This document shows positions 23,112 through 34,147 of a stretch of 64,000 bases of DNA, one piece after another (within the stretch, counting starts at the first letter, position 1; each line of letters starts with the position of its first letter). A program made the translations under genes and the position numbers. Under the pieces are notes generated by a model. That model was not told the DNA's origin. It did not search any database and saw nothing but the letters and a program-made list of their open reading frames with translations. Where the stretch lies: assembly GCA_003342895.1 (NCBI GenBank), contig PTFA01000082.1:749527-813526 (forward strand), written 5' to 3'. The stretch is from Casuarius casuarius. Lineage: Eukaryota; Chordata; Aves; Casuariiformes; Casuariidae.

Positions 23112-24669
23112 AAACCCTCTGAAAATGTGCTGAAACACCCACCCCTCTTTCAAAACTAAAGAACACCATCCCATTACCTCTTACTTAGTCATTAGAGCCT
23201 CCCACCACAACCAGAGCCCTTCAAAGGTGGAAAACAAAAAGGGAGCCGTTCTGTGGGTCTGGCACACTTCCTACATCCTTTATAGAGATCTGTGCCACAG
23301 GATACGGCTCTTGCTTCTCCATAGGAAGAGAAGGTGCAGACTGCAGGGCTCTGGCTATCTGTTGGTCTGAGAAGCACCAGCCAAAAAGAATACAGCATTA
23401 TTTGGCTTCAACTTTTCACTGAGCACCATTCTCGCTTCTGTGGCTGAGAATATCCCAAAACCTTAACTAGCTCCTGTGAACTTCCTAATACTTGCACAAC
23501 ACCAAAAATTGATTTAAGATACCTAACATAGCAAAGAAAAAGGAGGCATCAGCTTTTTTCTATAAGAGCTTGCCATGACTCCAAGCATTAGCGATAGAAA
23601 GTTGCTCTTCAAGACTGGCATTGTATAACAATGTGCAAAAGGCTGCTGTTGTTAATGTTGATCCAGAATCTGATAATCAATGTGTATTATGTTTAGCTCT
23701 GATCCACATGTCTGTGGCCAGCTGGACTCTCCAGTCATTGCAGGTTATACATTTTGCTTTGAAAAATGTCAAAATATTTCCTTTCAATAAATATTTGCCA
23801 CATTTTCATTGACATATATCTGATTTTTGCATCTGGGAAAATAAAAATAAAAATCAGTGTTTCATCCCAATCTGGATGAAAACCATACAGAGTTGGATCT
23901 TTTTCTGATTTTTTTTCAGCGTGATTCCTTTTCAACGAACTCATTTGCTCTCATCCAGTCTCTAATGCTAATAGAAACTTTCCTCCAAGGTACATGTTGA
24001 AAAAAATTCTCCTTCATCCAAGTTACATTGCTCTCAACATTTTTTTTTTTACCATACACATCTCTTTTCTATGCTTGATACCTTACCCCTGAGATAATTA
24101 CCTAGCCTTTCAGGTTGGTTCTCGGATGGAGTAAAACAAAGCAACATCATCAGTACTAAAAGAAAAAAATATAACTGTGATTTTGGTTTGGGTGATTTAT
24201 CAGGCTCTTTTTTGTGCTGTTGAGAACCTCAAAAAATTCCAGACCAGTCCCTTAGTGCTCAAAAAATCTCTCCCTTCTTGATCTTCGCCAGGTGTATGCA
24301 GAGTAACTTTGTAGTCATTGCTGAAACAAGACATCAATGGGATAATGAACTGGGCTCCTCATTTCTTCCCACCAGAGTCAACCTTCCTGACTGTATTCTT
24401 CTTTTTTCTGAGGTACAATTGGTGACACAAGGATATTAGTATTCTCATAGTCTTCTTTTTCAAAGGAATAAGATATTTCATCCACCAAAGAACCTTTTCT
24501 CCTAGAAAGGCTGATGGATATGGTTTCACCGCAACCTTTGTATGTTAAAGATATACTTACAAAGTCACAAGTCTACCCTAAAAATGTATAGGCCTTGAAA
24601 TGAGCTTGGGAGAGCAGTGATTGGTATTGCTGATGGATTAAGTGAGAATTAGTGAAGTTCAACTATACT

Positions 24670-24695
24670 TTAAGATGCTTAAAAAAGCATCTTAA
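24670..24695. repeat. perfect 11-bp inverted repeat (hairpin)
   Basis: The arms TTAAGATGCTT (24670-24680) and AAGCATCTTAA (24685-24695) are exact reverse complements separated by AAAA. No T-run suggests a terminator, and no flanking element is recognised. Confidence 0.9.
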
Positions 24696-27106
24696 GCTTA
24701 ACCTGACCCAATTATATGTACTTACTTAGAATATATACATTATTCCACATGACTTTTTTTAAAGCATCACTTTTGAGTCAGGTAGCTCTCTCATTTAGAT
24801 TCTATTTCTTTAATCCAACCTCTCTGTGGCACTGCAAGCTCAACATAAAAACACTCTGAGTGTTTTCNGAGTTGTTTGGAATGCATAAGTAGAAAACTGT
24901 TTTCTTCCTCTTTATCACAATAACATCTTTAAAAAATTATGGCCTCTCTATATAGCTTAGCAAAAGAAATACTGGGGGTGTGAGGAGGAAGGAACTCAAT
25001 TGTTATTTCTAACTAATGCTCCTTCTGATACCATTGCATGATTATGATAGGAACAGTGTTTTTTTTTTATCTAGAATAACCTATTGTGCCCATTGCATTA
25101 TAGCTGAGAAATTAAACTTTTTCTACTGCCGGAATATAAACCGATGTGATCGAGCTTGTCTAGGTATTACACAGAGAAATAAAACACTTAGTATTGTACA
25201 ACACTCTATTACAGAGATAAAATGGTGCAATCCCTGATAAAGTTATAGAAAAGAAAAGGCAATGTTATTTCACTGTGAGAGCATTTTGTGGATAACAAGT
25301 AAGAAAGCAACATTTATTTTATGTACTGATAATTAATGGATGGTGCAGACTTTAGTTTTGTATTTTTTACACTTATGTCATCTCTAACTGTCCTTTTTCA
25401 CTGTGCAATCAGTTCCTTCCTTGAAACTCTTTTTTTGTTTGTTTTTAACTAAGTTTGGTTTCCAGTACATGGTTGACCTCTACTTTTCTTTGGAAACCTA
25501 CACTGTGATTAGCTCAAACACCATTTTTAAGAAGAAGCTGTAGTTGTTTTAAAGGTGGTTACACTGCATTATCACACATCTAACCTGCACCTCAGACAAC
25601 CTACACTTACTTAAAACTTCTAAGACTTGAAAAAGAGCCCTTTGATAAGCTGTATTCTCAGAGAAGCTATGAAACAGCAGAGGCAGAGAGTGCTGGGTAG
25701 AGGGAGAAAATTCTGGGAGGAGCTATGGGGACTCGGGAGAAAAGAGACCTCAAGGCTAAACAGCCCCTGCTTGAATTGCTGATGAATCACAGGTGTTTTT
25801 GTTCTTGTTGCTTGCTTTTAGGACATAACATGTGGGTGATGCGTATGAAAATGATACTTAATGGATTTCTGCTGACTGCAAGGCTCTAGACTGATTTCAG
25901 GGTACCACTTTAAAAACTCCTTATATTGGACAAGTAAAGCACAATTATTGATACTTCAAGCTCTCCAACAGAATATTCTGCTAACCTTGCAGAGCATTAA
26001 AACACGCATATTTTTATTTCTAACATGAATCATTGACTACTTCTTATTCTTACTGGCTGCTTGTTTCAAACATTAAACATTATCTGATTGTAATATCTGC
26101 TTGGCTTTGCAATCTGAATTCTCAGCACATCACCTTTCCTCACTCTTAGTCACCTTACATTCAATGCACTACGCCAGCCTTCTCCACTCATTCTACAATT
26201 GGAATTTAATCCCAGTTTTGATTGATTAATAGTATCAGATCTGTTTGTGATACAACTAAGCCAACAGAAAGACTGTAGAAATCTTTTCCTTCCACTGACA
26301 TAAACCAATCTTACTGACACTTAACCTGGACAGCATGTTTTTTAATCAGATTCTACTTTTTGCAAGTTTACACTGCTCAATGCNGGTGAAGGGTGAACCC
26401 TGAATGTTCTCTAAACTTTTAGATGTCATCTAAGACTTACAGCTTTAATTCCTTGAGGTTTCTTTTTCACAGATCCACAGCTACTTTCCAGTAAGGCTAG
26501 ATCTGTAGCTTTCTAAAGTTTGAAGAAGGCTAGTATCTGCCAGGATCAGATCCTTACAGACTGGCTCTGAAACAACGTGAAGAAATTCCCATCTCCCCTG
26601 GAACAAATACACGGGGAGTGCATTTACAAGGGCAATAGTGAAGTCAAGTTAGTAGATGGTAAATAAATCGCAATTTAAAACAGGAATAAAACCGTTAGGA
26701 TGATCACAGGCCCCGTTTAACTTATATGTTAACACAAATAATGTACTATTTTCAATTGGAATTTAAATCCCAGTTCAACAGCATATCTTAAAATGTGACA
26801 CTCATGTCAACATGGCCAGTCATGGCCTCAAAGTTACACGTGCAATGTTAGGTTAACATCATTGCTGAAAAGTTTGTTACGCTTGCATTATATTAACTTA
26901 AGAAACAGTTGGAGTAAAAACACTAAAATAATAGTTTTAAGATAAGATAGCGCTTTAGTTACTTTTGTGNCCCAGATCCATGGAATAAACAGGTAGCACT
27001 TAAAAATCATTTTCCTGACATCATCTTATGCATGTATTTAAAAGGGAGTAATATGTAAAGATCATAAGANAAAAGTTCTATGCAAACTCAGTAGGCCTTA
27101 CAAGTA
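24696..27106. other. anonymous non-coding stretch
   Basis: AT-rich, short frames only, no recognised repeat. Nothing supports a gene. Confidence 0.55.
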
Positions 27107-27165
27107 TTACCAATCTCTACTCTAAGACAGATGAAATGAGGCATAGGGAATTTAAGGCTAAATTT
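27107..27165 (-). mobile_element. MIR-type SINE fragment, antisense
   Basis: CTCTAAGACAGATGAAATG, then AGGCATAGGGAATTTAAGG, matches antisense MIR (CATTTTACAGATGAGGAAAC, TGAGGCACAGAGAGGTTAAG). Only the conserved core survives. Confidence 0.5.
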
Positions 27166-30100
27166 TTAAACATGGAAACCTGAAACTGAACACTTGTTTC
27201 TTCATTTAGATCTCAGTATTGCCATATGGATTAATATTTCCCAGAAGAAGATGTTTCTGTAAGTAATTGACTGGCCTGGACACCAAAGATCTGATTTTTG
27301 TTTCCATTTCTCTCAGAGACTCTTTGTTTAATGCTGCTACGCTACAGTTCCCACTGGCACTGCTTTACCATACAGTAGGGGGACAAGCCGTCTAACGTGA
27401 AAAATGTATCTCTATTCCAAGGTGACGAACACCATTGAGACGCTATTCGCAAATACCTACTTATTTTGATAGTGAATAATAGTCTATTACTTTTGGCACC
27501 TCCATTTGGATTTTAGTGAATATTTTAGACAGTTGAGTGAAAATANGTCCCTCAGCTGCTTGTCAGTTTTATATATTTACTGTAACCGAAGTACAATCCA
27601 AAATCTTTATACCAGGGCCTTTGCCTTAAAAATGAGACCAAATTTACTCTTCCTCTTTCGAGCTAAAAGTTCAATATTTGAAAATTAATAGAACCACAGA
27701 AAAGCAGGATTAATATGAACTCCTGATTTTAAAATAATAAATTATTCCATTAATTACAATACTAACTGAAAACTAATAATGGCTTAGATACTGTAGGTCA
27801 GCATTCATGCATTCTGAAGCAACAAGATGGGAAGAAAATATATAATTTTATTCTTTCCTGGGTGTAGCTGTCATAATGGACAACAAAGGTAGAGCTGTAT
27901 TCATTCTATCCCTGGGCAGCTCTAACCGCTATACAAAAGAAATCATGTATGGTAATAAGTATCAAACTAATGCTACCATAAAAATGCTACCTATCTATTT
28001 ATATTAAAACCNTTCTTTGATCTGGGAAGGAGGTAATGAAAAATCCCAGCAAATACGGTTTACAAACTTACGTGATGTTTGAAAAATATTTGTCACATAA
28101 GCTCAGACACATCTATCATTAGAGGTCAGCAGTGAAAAAGAAAACAGACTCCCAGAAGCCCCAGAGGAAAATGTTCTTGAAACAGCAAGGTCACCCAGCA
28201 GTGTGTACTCAAGAAACACTAAGGTCTATCATATCAAATAATGACAATGTGTGTGCTATCCGGACCTGAAGGAGGGTGGTAGTTAGCCTCAGCACTGGAG
28301 TCCTGAACTTTATCCGTCTAGATATATCCTGACAACACTCTCTTTCTTCATCCATGCCAAGGCCAAATCTAAATGCTTCCTTAGTTTTGGCTGGTCCCAC
28401 TTTATCCTCATGGGAGCTAACATAAGGCCAGCTGCAAAACAATTTGTCCAGCAAAACAAGAAGTTGTGCATGATGAAAGGCAAAAAATCATAAGCAATAT
28501 CTGGCAGGGTGAATACAAAGCCTATGTACCATTCAAGTCCGCTTAAATCGTTGTGCTAGGCCTTCTACCCAGAGGGGAAGGAAATGGGACACATTAGCAA
28601 AAGCATGAGAATGCAATTGCACCGTTCAGATGGAAAGAAACAGAAATTGTTAAATATATTGCTTTATTATTCATCCTAGTGTAGCATGACTGAAATTAAT
28701 TGTGGGGTTATCTTTGTGTAGTTAATCAAAGGTCTGGTTTAGTCNCCCTTGCTGAAAACTTCCCTCATCTATGTAGGGATCCACAAGGCCTTAGCTCGCT
28801 GGCTCAGGTACTGTACCTGTGTTTAGACCCACATTTTCACCTTTACAGTGAGAACTTTGCCTCTGATTCTTCTGCAGCGGGAACACTGAAGCTGAAATTT
28901 TGAAGATGATGAATATGGCAACAACCCTCCCAAGTCGCCTCAGCACTTTGTGCAAATTCCTCAGTCTCACTGAAGGGCTGAGGCTCCTGGCTTACAGTTC
29001 ATCTCTGTAGGATGTGGACACAGACTTTGCAAAAGGTTCTAACCCAATTATTCTTTATTTAATATATGAAACGTAAAAAAGCCTACAGATGTTTGCTAAT
29101 AAGAAATACCTTCAGTGCGGTAGCACTCACTCTCGCATCCCCTTCCTTTGAAGTCTGAATGGTTCACCTTTGATGAAATAGTCAGGACGTCCTCTGCCTC
29201 AGTAGGGCCCCGAAGCAAATCAACTCTGTATCCGCCAGGGAAAATGGTCAAAGAGACATAGAACTGTCTTAGTGCTTTTATAACCTTTCACTTTTCTGTG
29301 GCATAGACTCCTGATCCACTTTGACAGGTTAATATGCATCCCTGTTAGGCAAATTCTCCCTGCTCAGCTAATTGTTTTGCACAGAAGTCAATCTATTGCC
29401 CTGAATCAAGCCTTTGCAGGGACAGAATACCAAAACCCAAAAATCCTTTCTCGTCAGTCCTGTGCCTGTACTTCTGGAGTGTTTATCCCACACAGAATTA
29501 AAACAGGGAAAAAGATAAAAAGGAAAGTGGAAAAACTCTTACATTCACATGAAAAGAAATAGTCATCAGTATCCGTCAGAACCCACAATCTGATCATAAA
29601 TAGATTATCCAAGTCAACACCCATGCCATGAGCCATGATTTTTTGTTTCTCTATTCTTGTTTTTTGGCCTTGTGAAATCCAAAACAAATATCTCCCAAAC
29701 TTTTCCATGAGATCTCAGTCATGATCAACCTCTTAATGACCATTTACTGCCTCACATTGTATTTAATTATTCCTTTTCACCTTTCATATATATTCTATAT
29801 TTTTTTGATTTCTACTGGTACCTGGGTAAAAGTTACAAATTATTATTACCATTCTTGAACACTGAACTGCTTTAGTTTGGCTGTAGTGATTGTGATTCCT
29901 ACTCAAGGTTTTTGGATTCTGTTAGATAATCATCAATAACATATAATAAAGTGACTATGTTGTAGACATGGGAAACTACATGTAAACTTATTGAGAGTTG
30001 CTTAGCATTTGTATTAGCATGGCAATGCACAAAGCATGGCACTGTTATATTATCATAAGTAATAAAGAAGATTAACGTGCTTTATCTCTTTATGTCATTG

Positions 30101-30354
30101 CACAGGAAATCAGATCCTAATCCTGCTTTCTATGAGAGGCAAGAATATGTTCTCACTTATTAGTGTTTCTATTCTGTTTCCTACACATTTTCTGGATTGC
30201 TATCAGTATTGATACTGCAATGCTTTTTTTAAGGTGTTCTTCCTTAGAAAAACCTCTTCATGCAACCTACTGTCACAAAAAATGAAATGTATCTTCGCCT
30301 CACTTTTGCCATGATACAACTCCTCTTTCCCTGTCAAACCAAGTTATTTCTTAG
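27166..30354. other. anonymous non-coding stretch
   Basis: No repeat or exon recognised. Frames at 28209-28454 (minus), 28700-28903 (+) and 29454-29708 (minus) show no known motif. A minus-strand GTAAGT at about 28064 has no matching acceptor. Confidence 0.55.
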
Positions 30355-31390
30355 CTGTTCTCTTCTGAGCCTTCATTAATTCCTCATCTTAGTCTTCCTC
30401 TTAATTGCTGTCATACTTTTTTTTTATTATTCTCCCCTCTGGCTTTTTCTAGTCTGTGCTCAACCCCAAATCTCCATTTTTCTCTCCCCTAACCTTTTGG
30501 GGCCTTAGATCTCCCTGACTCTTCTTCTCAAAACTGTCCCTCCTTGGCTTCCACAACTCTGCCTTCTCCATGTTCTCTAGAAAAACTCCAGTTACTCCAT
30601 TGGCTTGTTTTCTTGAGCAACCTCCTCTTCCTTTTACAGTTTTTTGTGACAGTTCCAAGGACTTTGTCCTTCACCCCCATTTTCTTCTCTTTCTACAATA
30701 TGTCTTGGGGTGATTTAATTCATAGACGTACATTTAATGTGACAATTCACAGATCTACTTTTCAACTCCATACTTGCCTCTGCCATCTACAATATATTTC
30801 TGACATATCTCTGGTGTCTCCTCATGGATTTCTAGCCATGACATAAAGTTCAATATACCTAAATTAGAATTCTTTATATTTCTCCTTACTGTATCTTTCG
30901 ATTACCATGGGCAAGAGCACTATCCTTAGATGGTTGACTTGGTCCTCACCTTTCCTTTCTACTTATTTCATTTCCTTGTGAAGTTTTGAAGTGTTCTTCC
31001 TATCCGTTCACATATCTGGATATATACCTTTGATGAGAGCTGTGTTAGCTTGAGTTTTTATTAATAAAACATCCTTTTTTCCACCTTTCACAAGTGCCAT
31101 CCTGTCCCTCCTGCATCCATTCAGATTGCTGGTGCAGAGATCAGCCCCCTAAACCAGTACCTTTAGTTATGTCACTCTCTCTGCATCCTCCTTTACCTCT
31201 TTATTCTCTACCATACTGAGCAAAAGCTACCTGTCATTTCTTTCAAGACCTTTCACAGACTAGTCTTTCTTTACATACAATTTGTCATTCACCAGCACAA
31301 AATATTGATTCCTACTCTTATCAGACCACCGTGATAGTCAGCCTCAATCCAATCAGCCAATTACCTTATTGCTTTCTACCTTAGTGCCCT
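30355..31390 (+). mobile_element. L2-clade LINE remnant, reverse-transcriptase region
   Basis: A sense-strand fossil of the L2 retrotransposon ORF2, about 1 kb. The + strand is pyrimidine-rich, as L2 ORF2 is. Within 30600-30850 the open frame keeps the L2 order: an FFSFYN segment (L2 has L-L-F-S-L-Y), then GDLIH at about 30712-30726, then the catalytic box. In place of Y-A-D-D it reads N-V-T-I at 30736-30747, followed by HRSTF where D-S-Q-I-Y is usual. After that come a serine-aspartate-isoleucine segment (ISDISL) and, at nucleotide level, TTCAATATACCTAAATTAGA where L2 has CTCAACATGTCCAAAACTGA. Further on, CTTTCAAGACCTTTCACAGAC at about 31238-31258 matches the L2 block CTTCAAGGCCCTTCACAATC. 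The enzyme is dead. L2 ceased activity long ago in the avian lineage, so a stretch this long is well preserved for its age. Confidence 0.75.
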
Positions 31391-33283
31391 TCCTGCTCAG
31401 AAAAGCTCCCTCTAAATAGCCAAAAAAATTTTCTTTCTCTCTGTAGAATTCTTTTAAGGAAGGGACTATCTTTTTGTTTTGGGCTACCTACTGCAGCGTG
31501 ATTTGCTTCATGACTAGTCCATAAGAATTGCATGGCACAAAATAACTGCATATGTCTCAATACAGGCATAAGCTGGTAGCAATATCACAGTTAAGATAGG
31601 AGGAGGAATGGAAATTAATGAAATTGTTAAAAGAGTTTCAAACTCACTCTATCTATTTACTTTTATTTTTATTATTGCTCTTTAGTGTTTATAACTGCAG
31701 TAAGATCCCTTTCAAAACATAGCTTAAAACTGAAACTGCTGCAGGAAGGGTTAAATTTATTATTAAATGCACAGGAATAAATTTTTACATTAAAATATAA
31801 ACTGCATTCAACAAATTAAAGTTCTTTTTCAAAGAGATATTCATTCAGAAAGGTGTGTGGGGGGAAAAAACAAAAACATGGCTCCATCTTTTCCTTTCCC
31901 CATCCATTCTCACCTAATCCTTTCAAAAATACGTGAGTACCAGTAACTACCCAAAAGGGAATCATTCCAGTAGTACTGCCTTGGCAGTTGCCTATCACTA
32001 GCACTAGTAAACCTGTAGGAGACATTCTGAAAAATCTATAGCTGCATACTTAGAAAAACCAAAAGCTTTCAAAAGCACATTGACATGCGCTCGTTCTTTG
32101 CTCTGAATGACAGTGATGAGATGCCTAAGATACTGTCTGACCAGACAACAGAACAAAAAGCACACAGGTCTATAATTAGGACTGAATCCTTTGGCTGAAT
32201 GAAAGGCTATTATTGAGACTGAAAATGGAGTCTGGAAATCCAGAGCTCTACATGTGCAATGCTACACATTATATCCAAGAACATTAGGGAGTCTATTATA
32301 CAGAGACAACCACACGCCCACACAATAAAAGCAGTGTGCTCGTGTTGTCTTTCCTTTGTAAAGCTTTTTGGAAAAAAACGATAATAATAAAAACACATAG
32401 AGCAATTTTGAGTCAGGATTTCAAAGGCTGCAAAATCATTATTTGACACAGGGAGAACTATCATATGGAAAATGACTGCCTTCAGTATTACCTTCAATGC
32501 TCAGAATGCTTTATAGAAAAATGGGAAACTTTTTTCCTATTAGTAAGCTTTCAAAAAAAAAATGTTATATGTACAGTATCACTCTACTAGAAAGAGCAGC
32601 ACTCTGGTGTGCTCAGAGACGCGGGTGATAAACAGTATTGGCCATTCACAGAAAGTCCTGTGAGTCTAACTGACTGTCAGAAACTTCTGAATTCTGCTTC
32701 AGAATTTAGAAATGTCTTATTTTCATTGTTGTTTTGAGAGAAGACTGAAATTTTAATTGGTAAGTTAAAAGAAATTTAAAACAACCTCCCAGCACTAAAA
32801 CACTAGTCAGTGAAACATAATCTCACTGTGCTTCGCATAGCCTTTGAGATCCTGGCATCTCATCAGGACCATACNACCTTTTTTTGCCACAAAACAATAG
32901 CCTGCCTATCTACCAGCCACAGAGCCTTCTTAAAAATGAGTGCATAAGTTGCCCTAGTGCTTCATCATGTCTGAATCAGAAGGAATGATTTGTTTTCTTC
33001 TCCGGCATTTGACTTAAGTCATATTGACTCAACTGAGTGACAGGAAACTTAAGAAAATGACTGCTTTGCCTTCACATTTTAATTGAGGATTTTGCCCCTT
33101 TTAAATTCAAGTCGTGGTTTCTCAGTAGCACAGGAAAATTGTCCTTACAAATATTTTGTAATTCATGGAAAGCCACAGTGTCATTTCAGTACTGGTCGAA
33201 AGGTTTTGAAATTCTTTGAGACATTCTCTACAACTCACCTTGAAGCCATGAAGTCTGAACAAGTACCAGAAAGGAAAAGGATA

Positions 33284-33300
33284 AAGAAGAAGAAGAAGAA
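33284..33300. repeat. (AAG)n microsatellite
   Basis: Five AAG units followed by an A-run. Confidence 0.85.
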
Positions 33301-33600
33301 AAAAAGCAGCAGACCTGTCATAGTTCTGCAATTTTTTTCATGAGGGAAAAATATCTGTATAAGGCTATACCTTTTTTCTTTCCACCTTATAACCTTTGAA
33401 AAAATGTTCANAATCCAGCTTTCTCTTTTACCTCCAAGGCAGGGGCTGCAGAATAGGTAGTATAAGAATGTCAACCTCTCTCTGTGAAGAGAGCCAAATT
33501 ACATTTTAAGTGGTAAGTCACAGATGAACTTACAAAATCAGGGTCTTTGACCACTTGTTATCTAAGCAGATCTTTCACTTATGCTAATAATAAGTTAGCA

Positions 33601-33627
33601 AANAAAAAGAAAGAAAAAAGAAAAAGG
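33601..33627. repeat. A-rich/GAAA-like purine tract
   Basis: All purine except one n: AAAGAAAG followed by AAAAAAGAAAAAGGG. Low complexity. Confidence 0.8.
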
Positions 33628-34060
33628 GATGAGGATAAAGGACAGCGTAAGATCAATGCTACAGTTCTTAAATGATAACCACTCCTGATTCCTGGCTTCA
33701 CAAACTGCAGTTGGTTTTAAATTAACCAAACTGACATAACTTTTTCTCAAAGTGGCAGGGTGCCACTTTTGGGGGAGTGCAAGGGAGCTGGTAGGTGCGA
33801 AGGAGTGTTGGAGGCACTGCAGCCCAGGGCTCTGTCCTTACTGTAGCAGTCCCCCCCATCCCTTGGAGACACCCATGGAGCTCAGCCTTCAGTTGGTATT
33901 AAGTGAGCTCTCAGAAGCAAATTGTTTACGAGCTTTTTACTGAAGAAGCCAAGGCCCTGTCTGGTGTTTATGGAACAATATTAAAGATTTTAAATATTAA
34001 AATACAGAGGGCTGCATGTTGCTCAGCAGGTCTGAGATCTCAGTGTTGTGCTGCATTTAT

Positions 34061-34147
34061 GGAGCCAGATCTTCAGCTGGTGTAAACTGACATAGATGTT
34101 TTCTTTCCAGTGAAGAAAAGCCAATTTATATCAACTGGGAATTGAAA
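34061..34147. mobile_element. short palindromic (MITE-like) element
   Basis: The left arm CAGCTGGTGTAAACTGAC (34074-34091) and the reverse complement of the right arm at about 34119-34140 (CCAGTTGATATAAATTGGC) are the same sequence apart from a few substitutions, mostly transitions. The two arms are separated by about 27 bp and the outer flank reads GGAGCCAGATCTT. I recall a widespread sauropsid repeat with this architecture (GATCCTCAGCTGGTGTAAAT ... ATTTACACCAGCTGAGGATC around a TTGACTTCAGTGG centre). It has no coding capacity; a non-autonomous DNA transposon is the simplest reading, but the class is inference. Confidence 0.6.

Larger units (their letters stand above)
18441..24669. other. 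long anonymous non-coding stretch
   Basis: No clear transposon recognised. Points of detail: two CACGTG hexamers at 19348-19353 and 19437-19442; a two-copy 14-bp tandem repeat at 21301-21328; an isolated K-F-A-D-D-T-T-L peptide at 22054-22077; and a TAA microsatellite at 23096-23111. The 145-codon + frame at 20742-21179 begins at TTG and has no early ATG. Confidence 0.5.
31391..34060. other. anonymous stretch with A/G-rich simple repeats
   Basis: Nothing coding recognised. It contains the (AAG)n and (GAAA)-like tracts listed separately. The frames at 33083-33474 on both strands owe part of their length to the lysine-coding AAG repeat and its antisense. Confidence 0.55.

Noticed and set aside
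33083..33343. 86-codon + frame ending in a lysine run
   Set aside because: The lysine run is an (AAG)n microsatellite; no other protein-like content.
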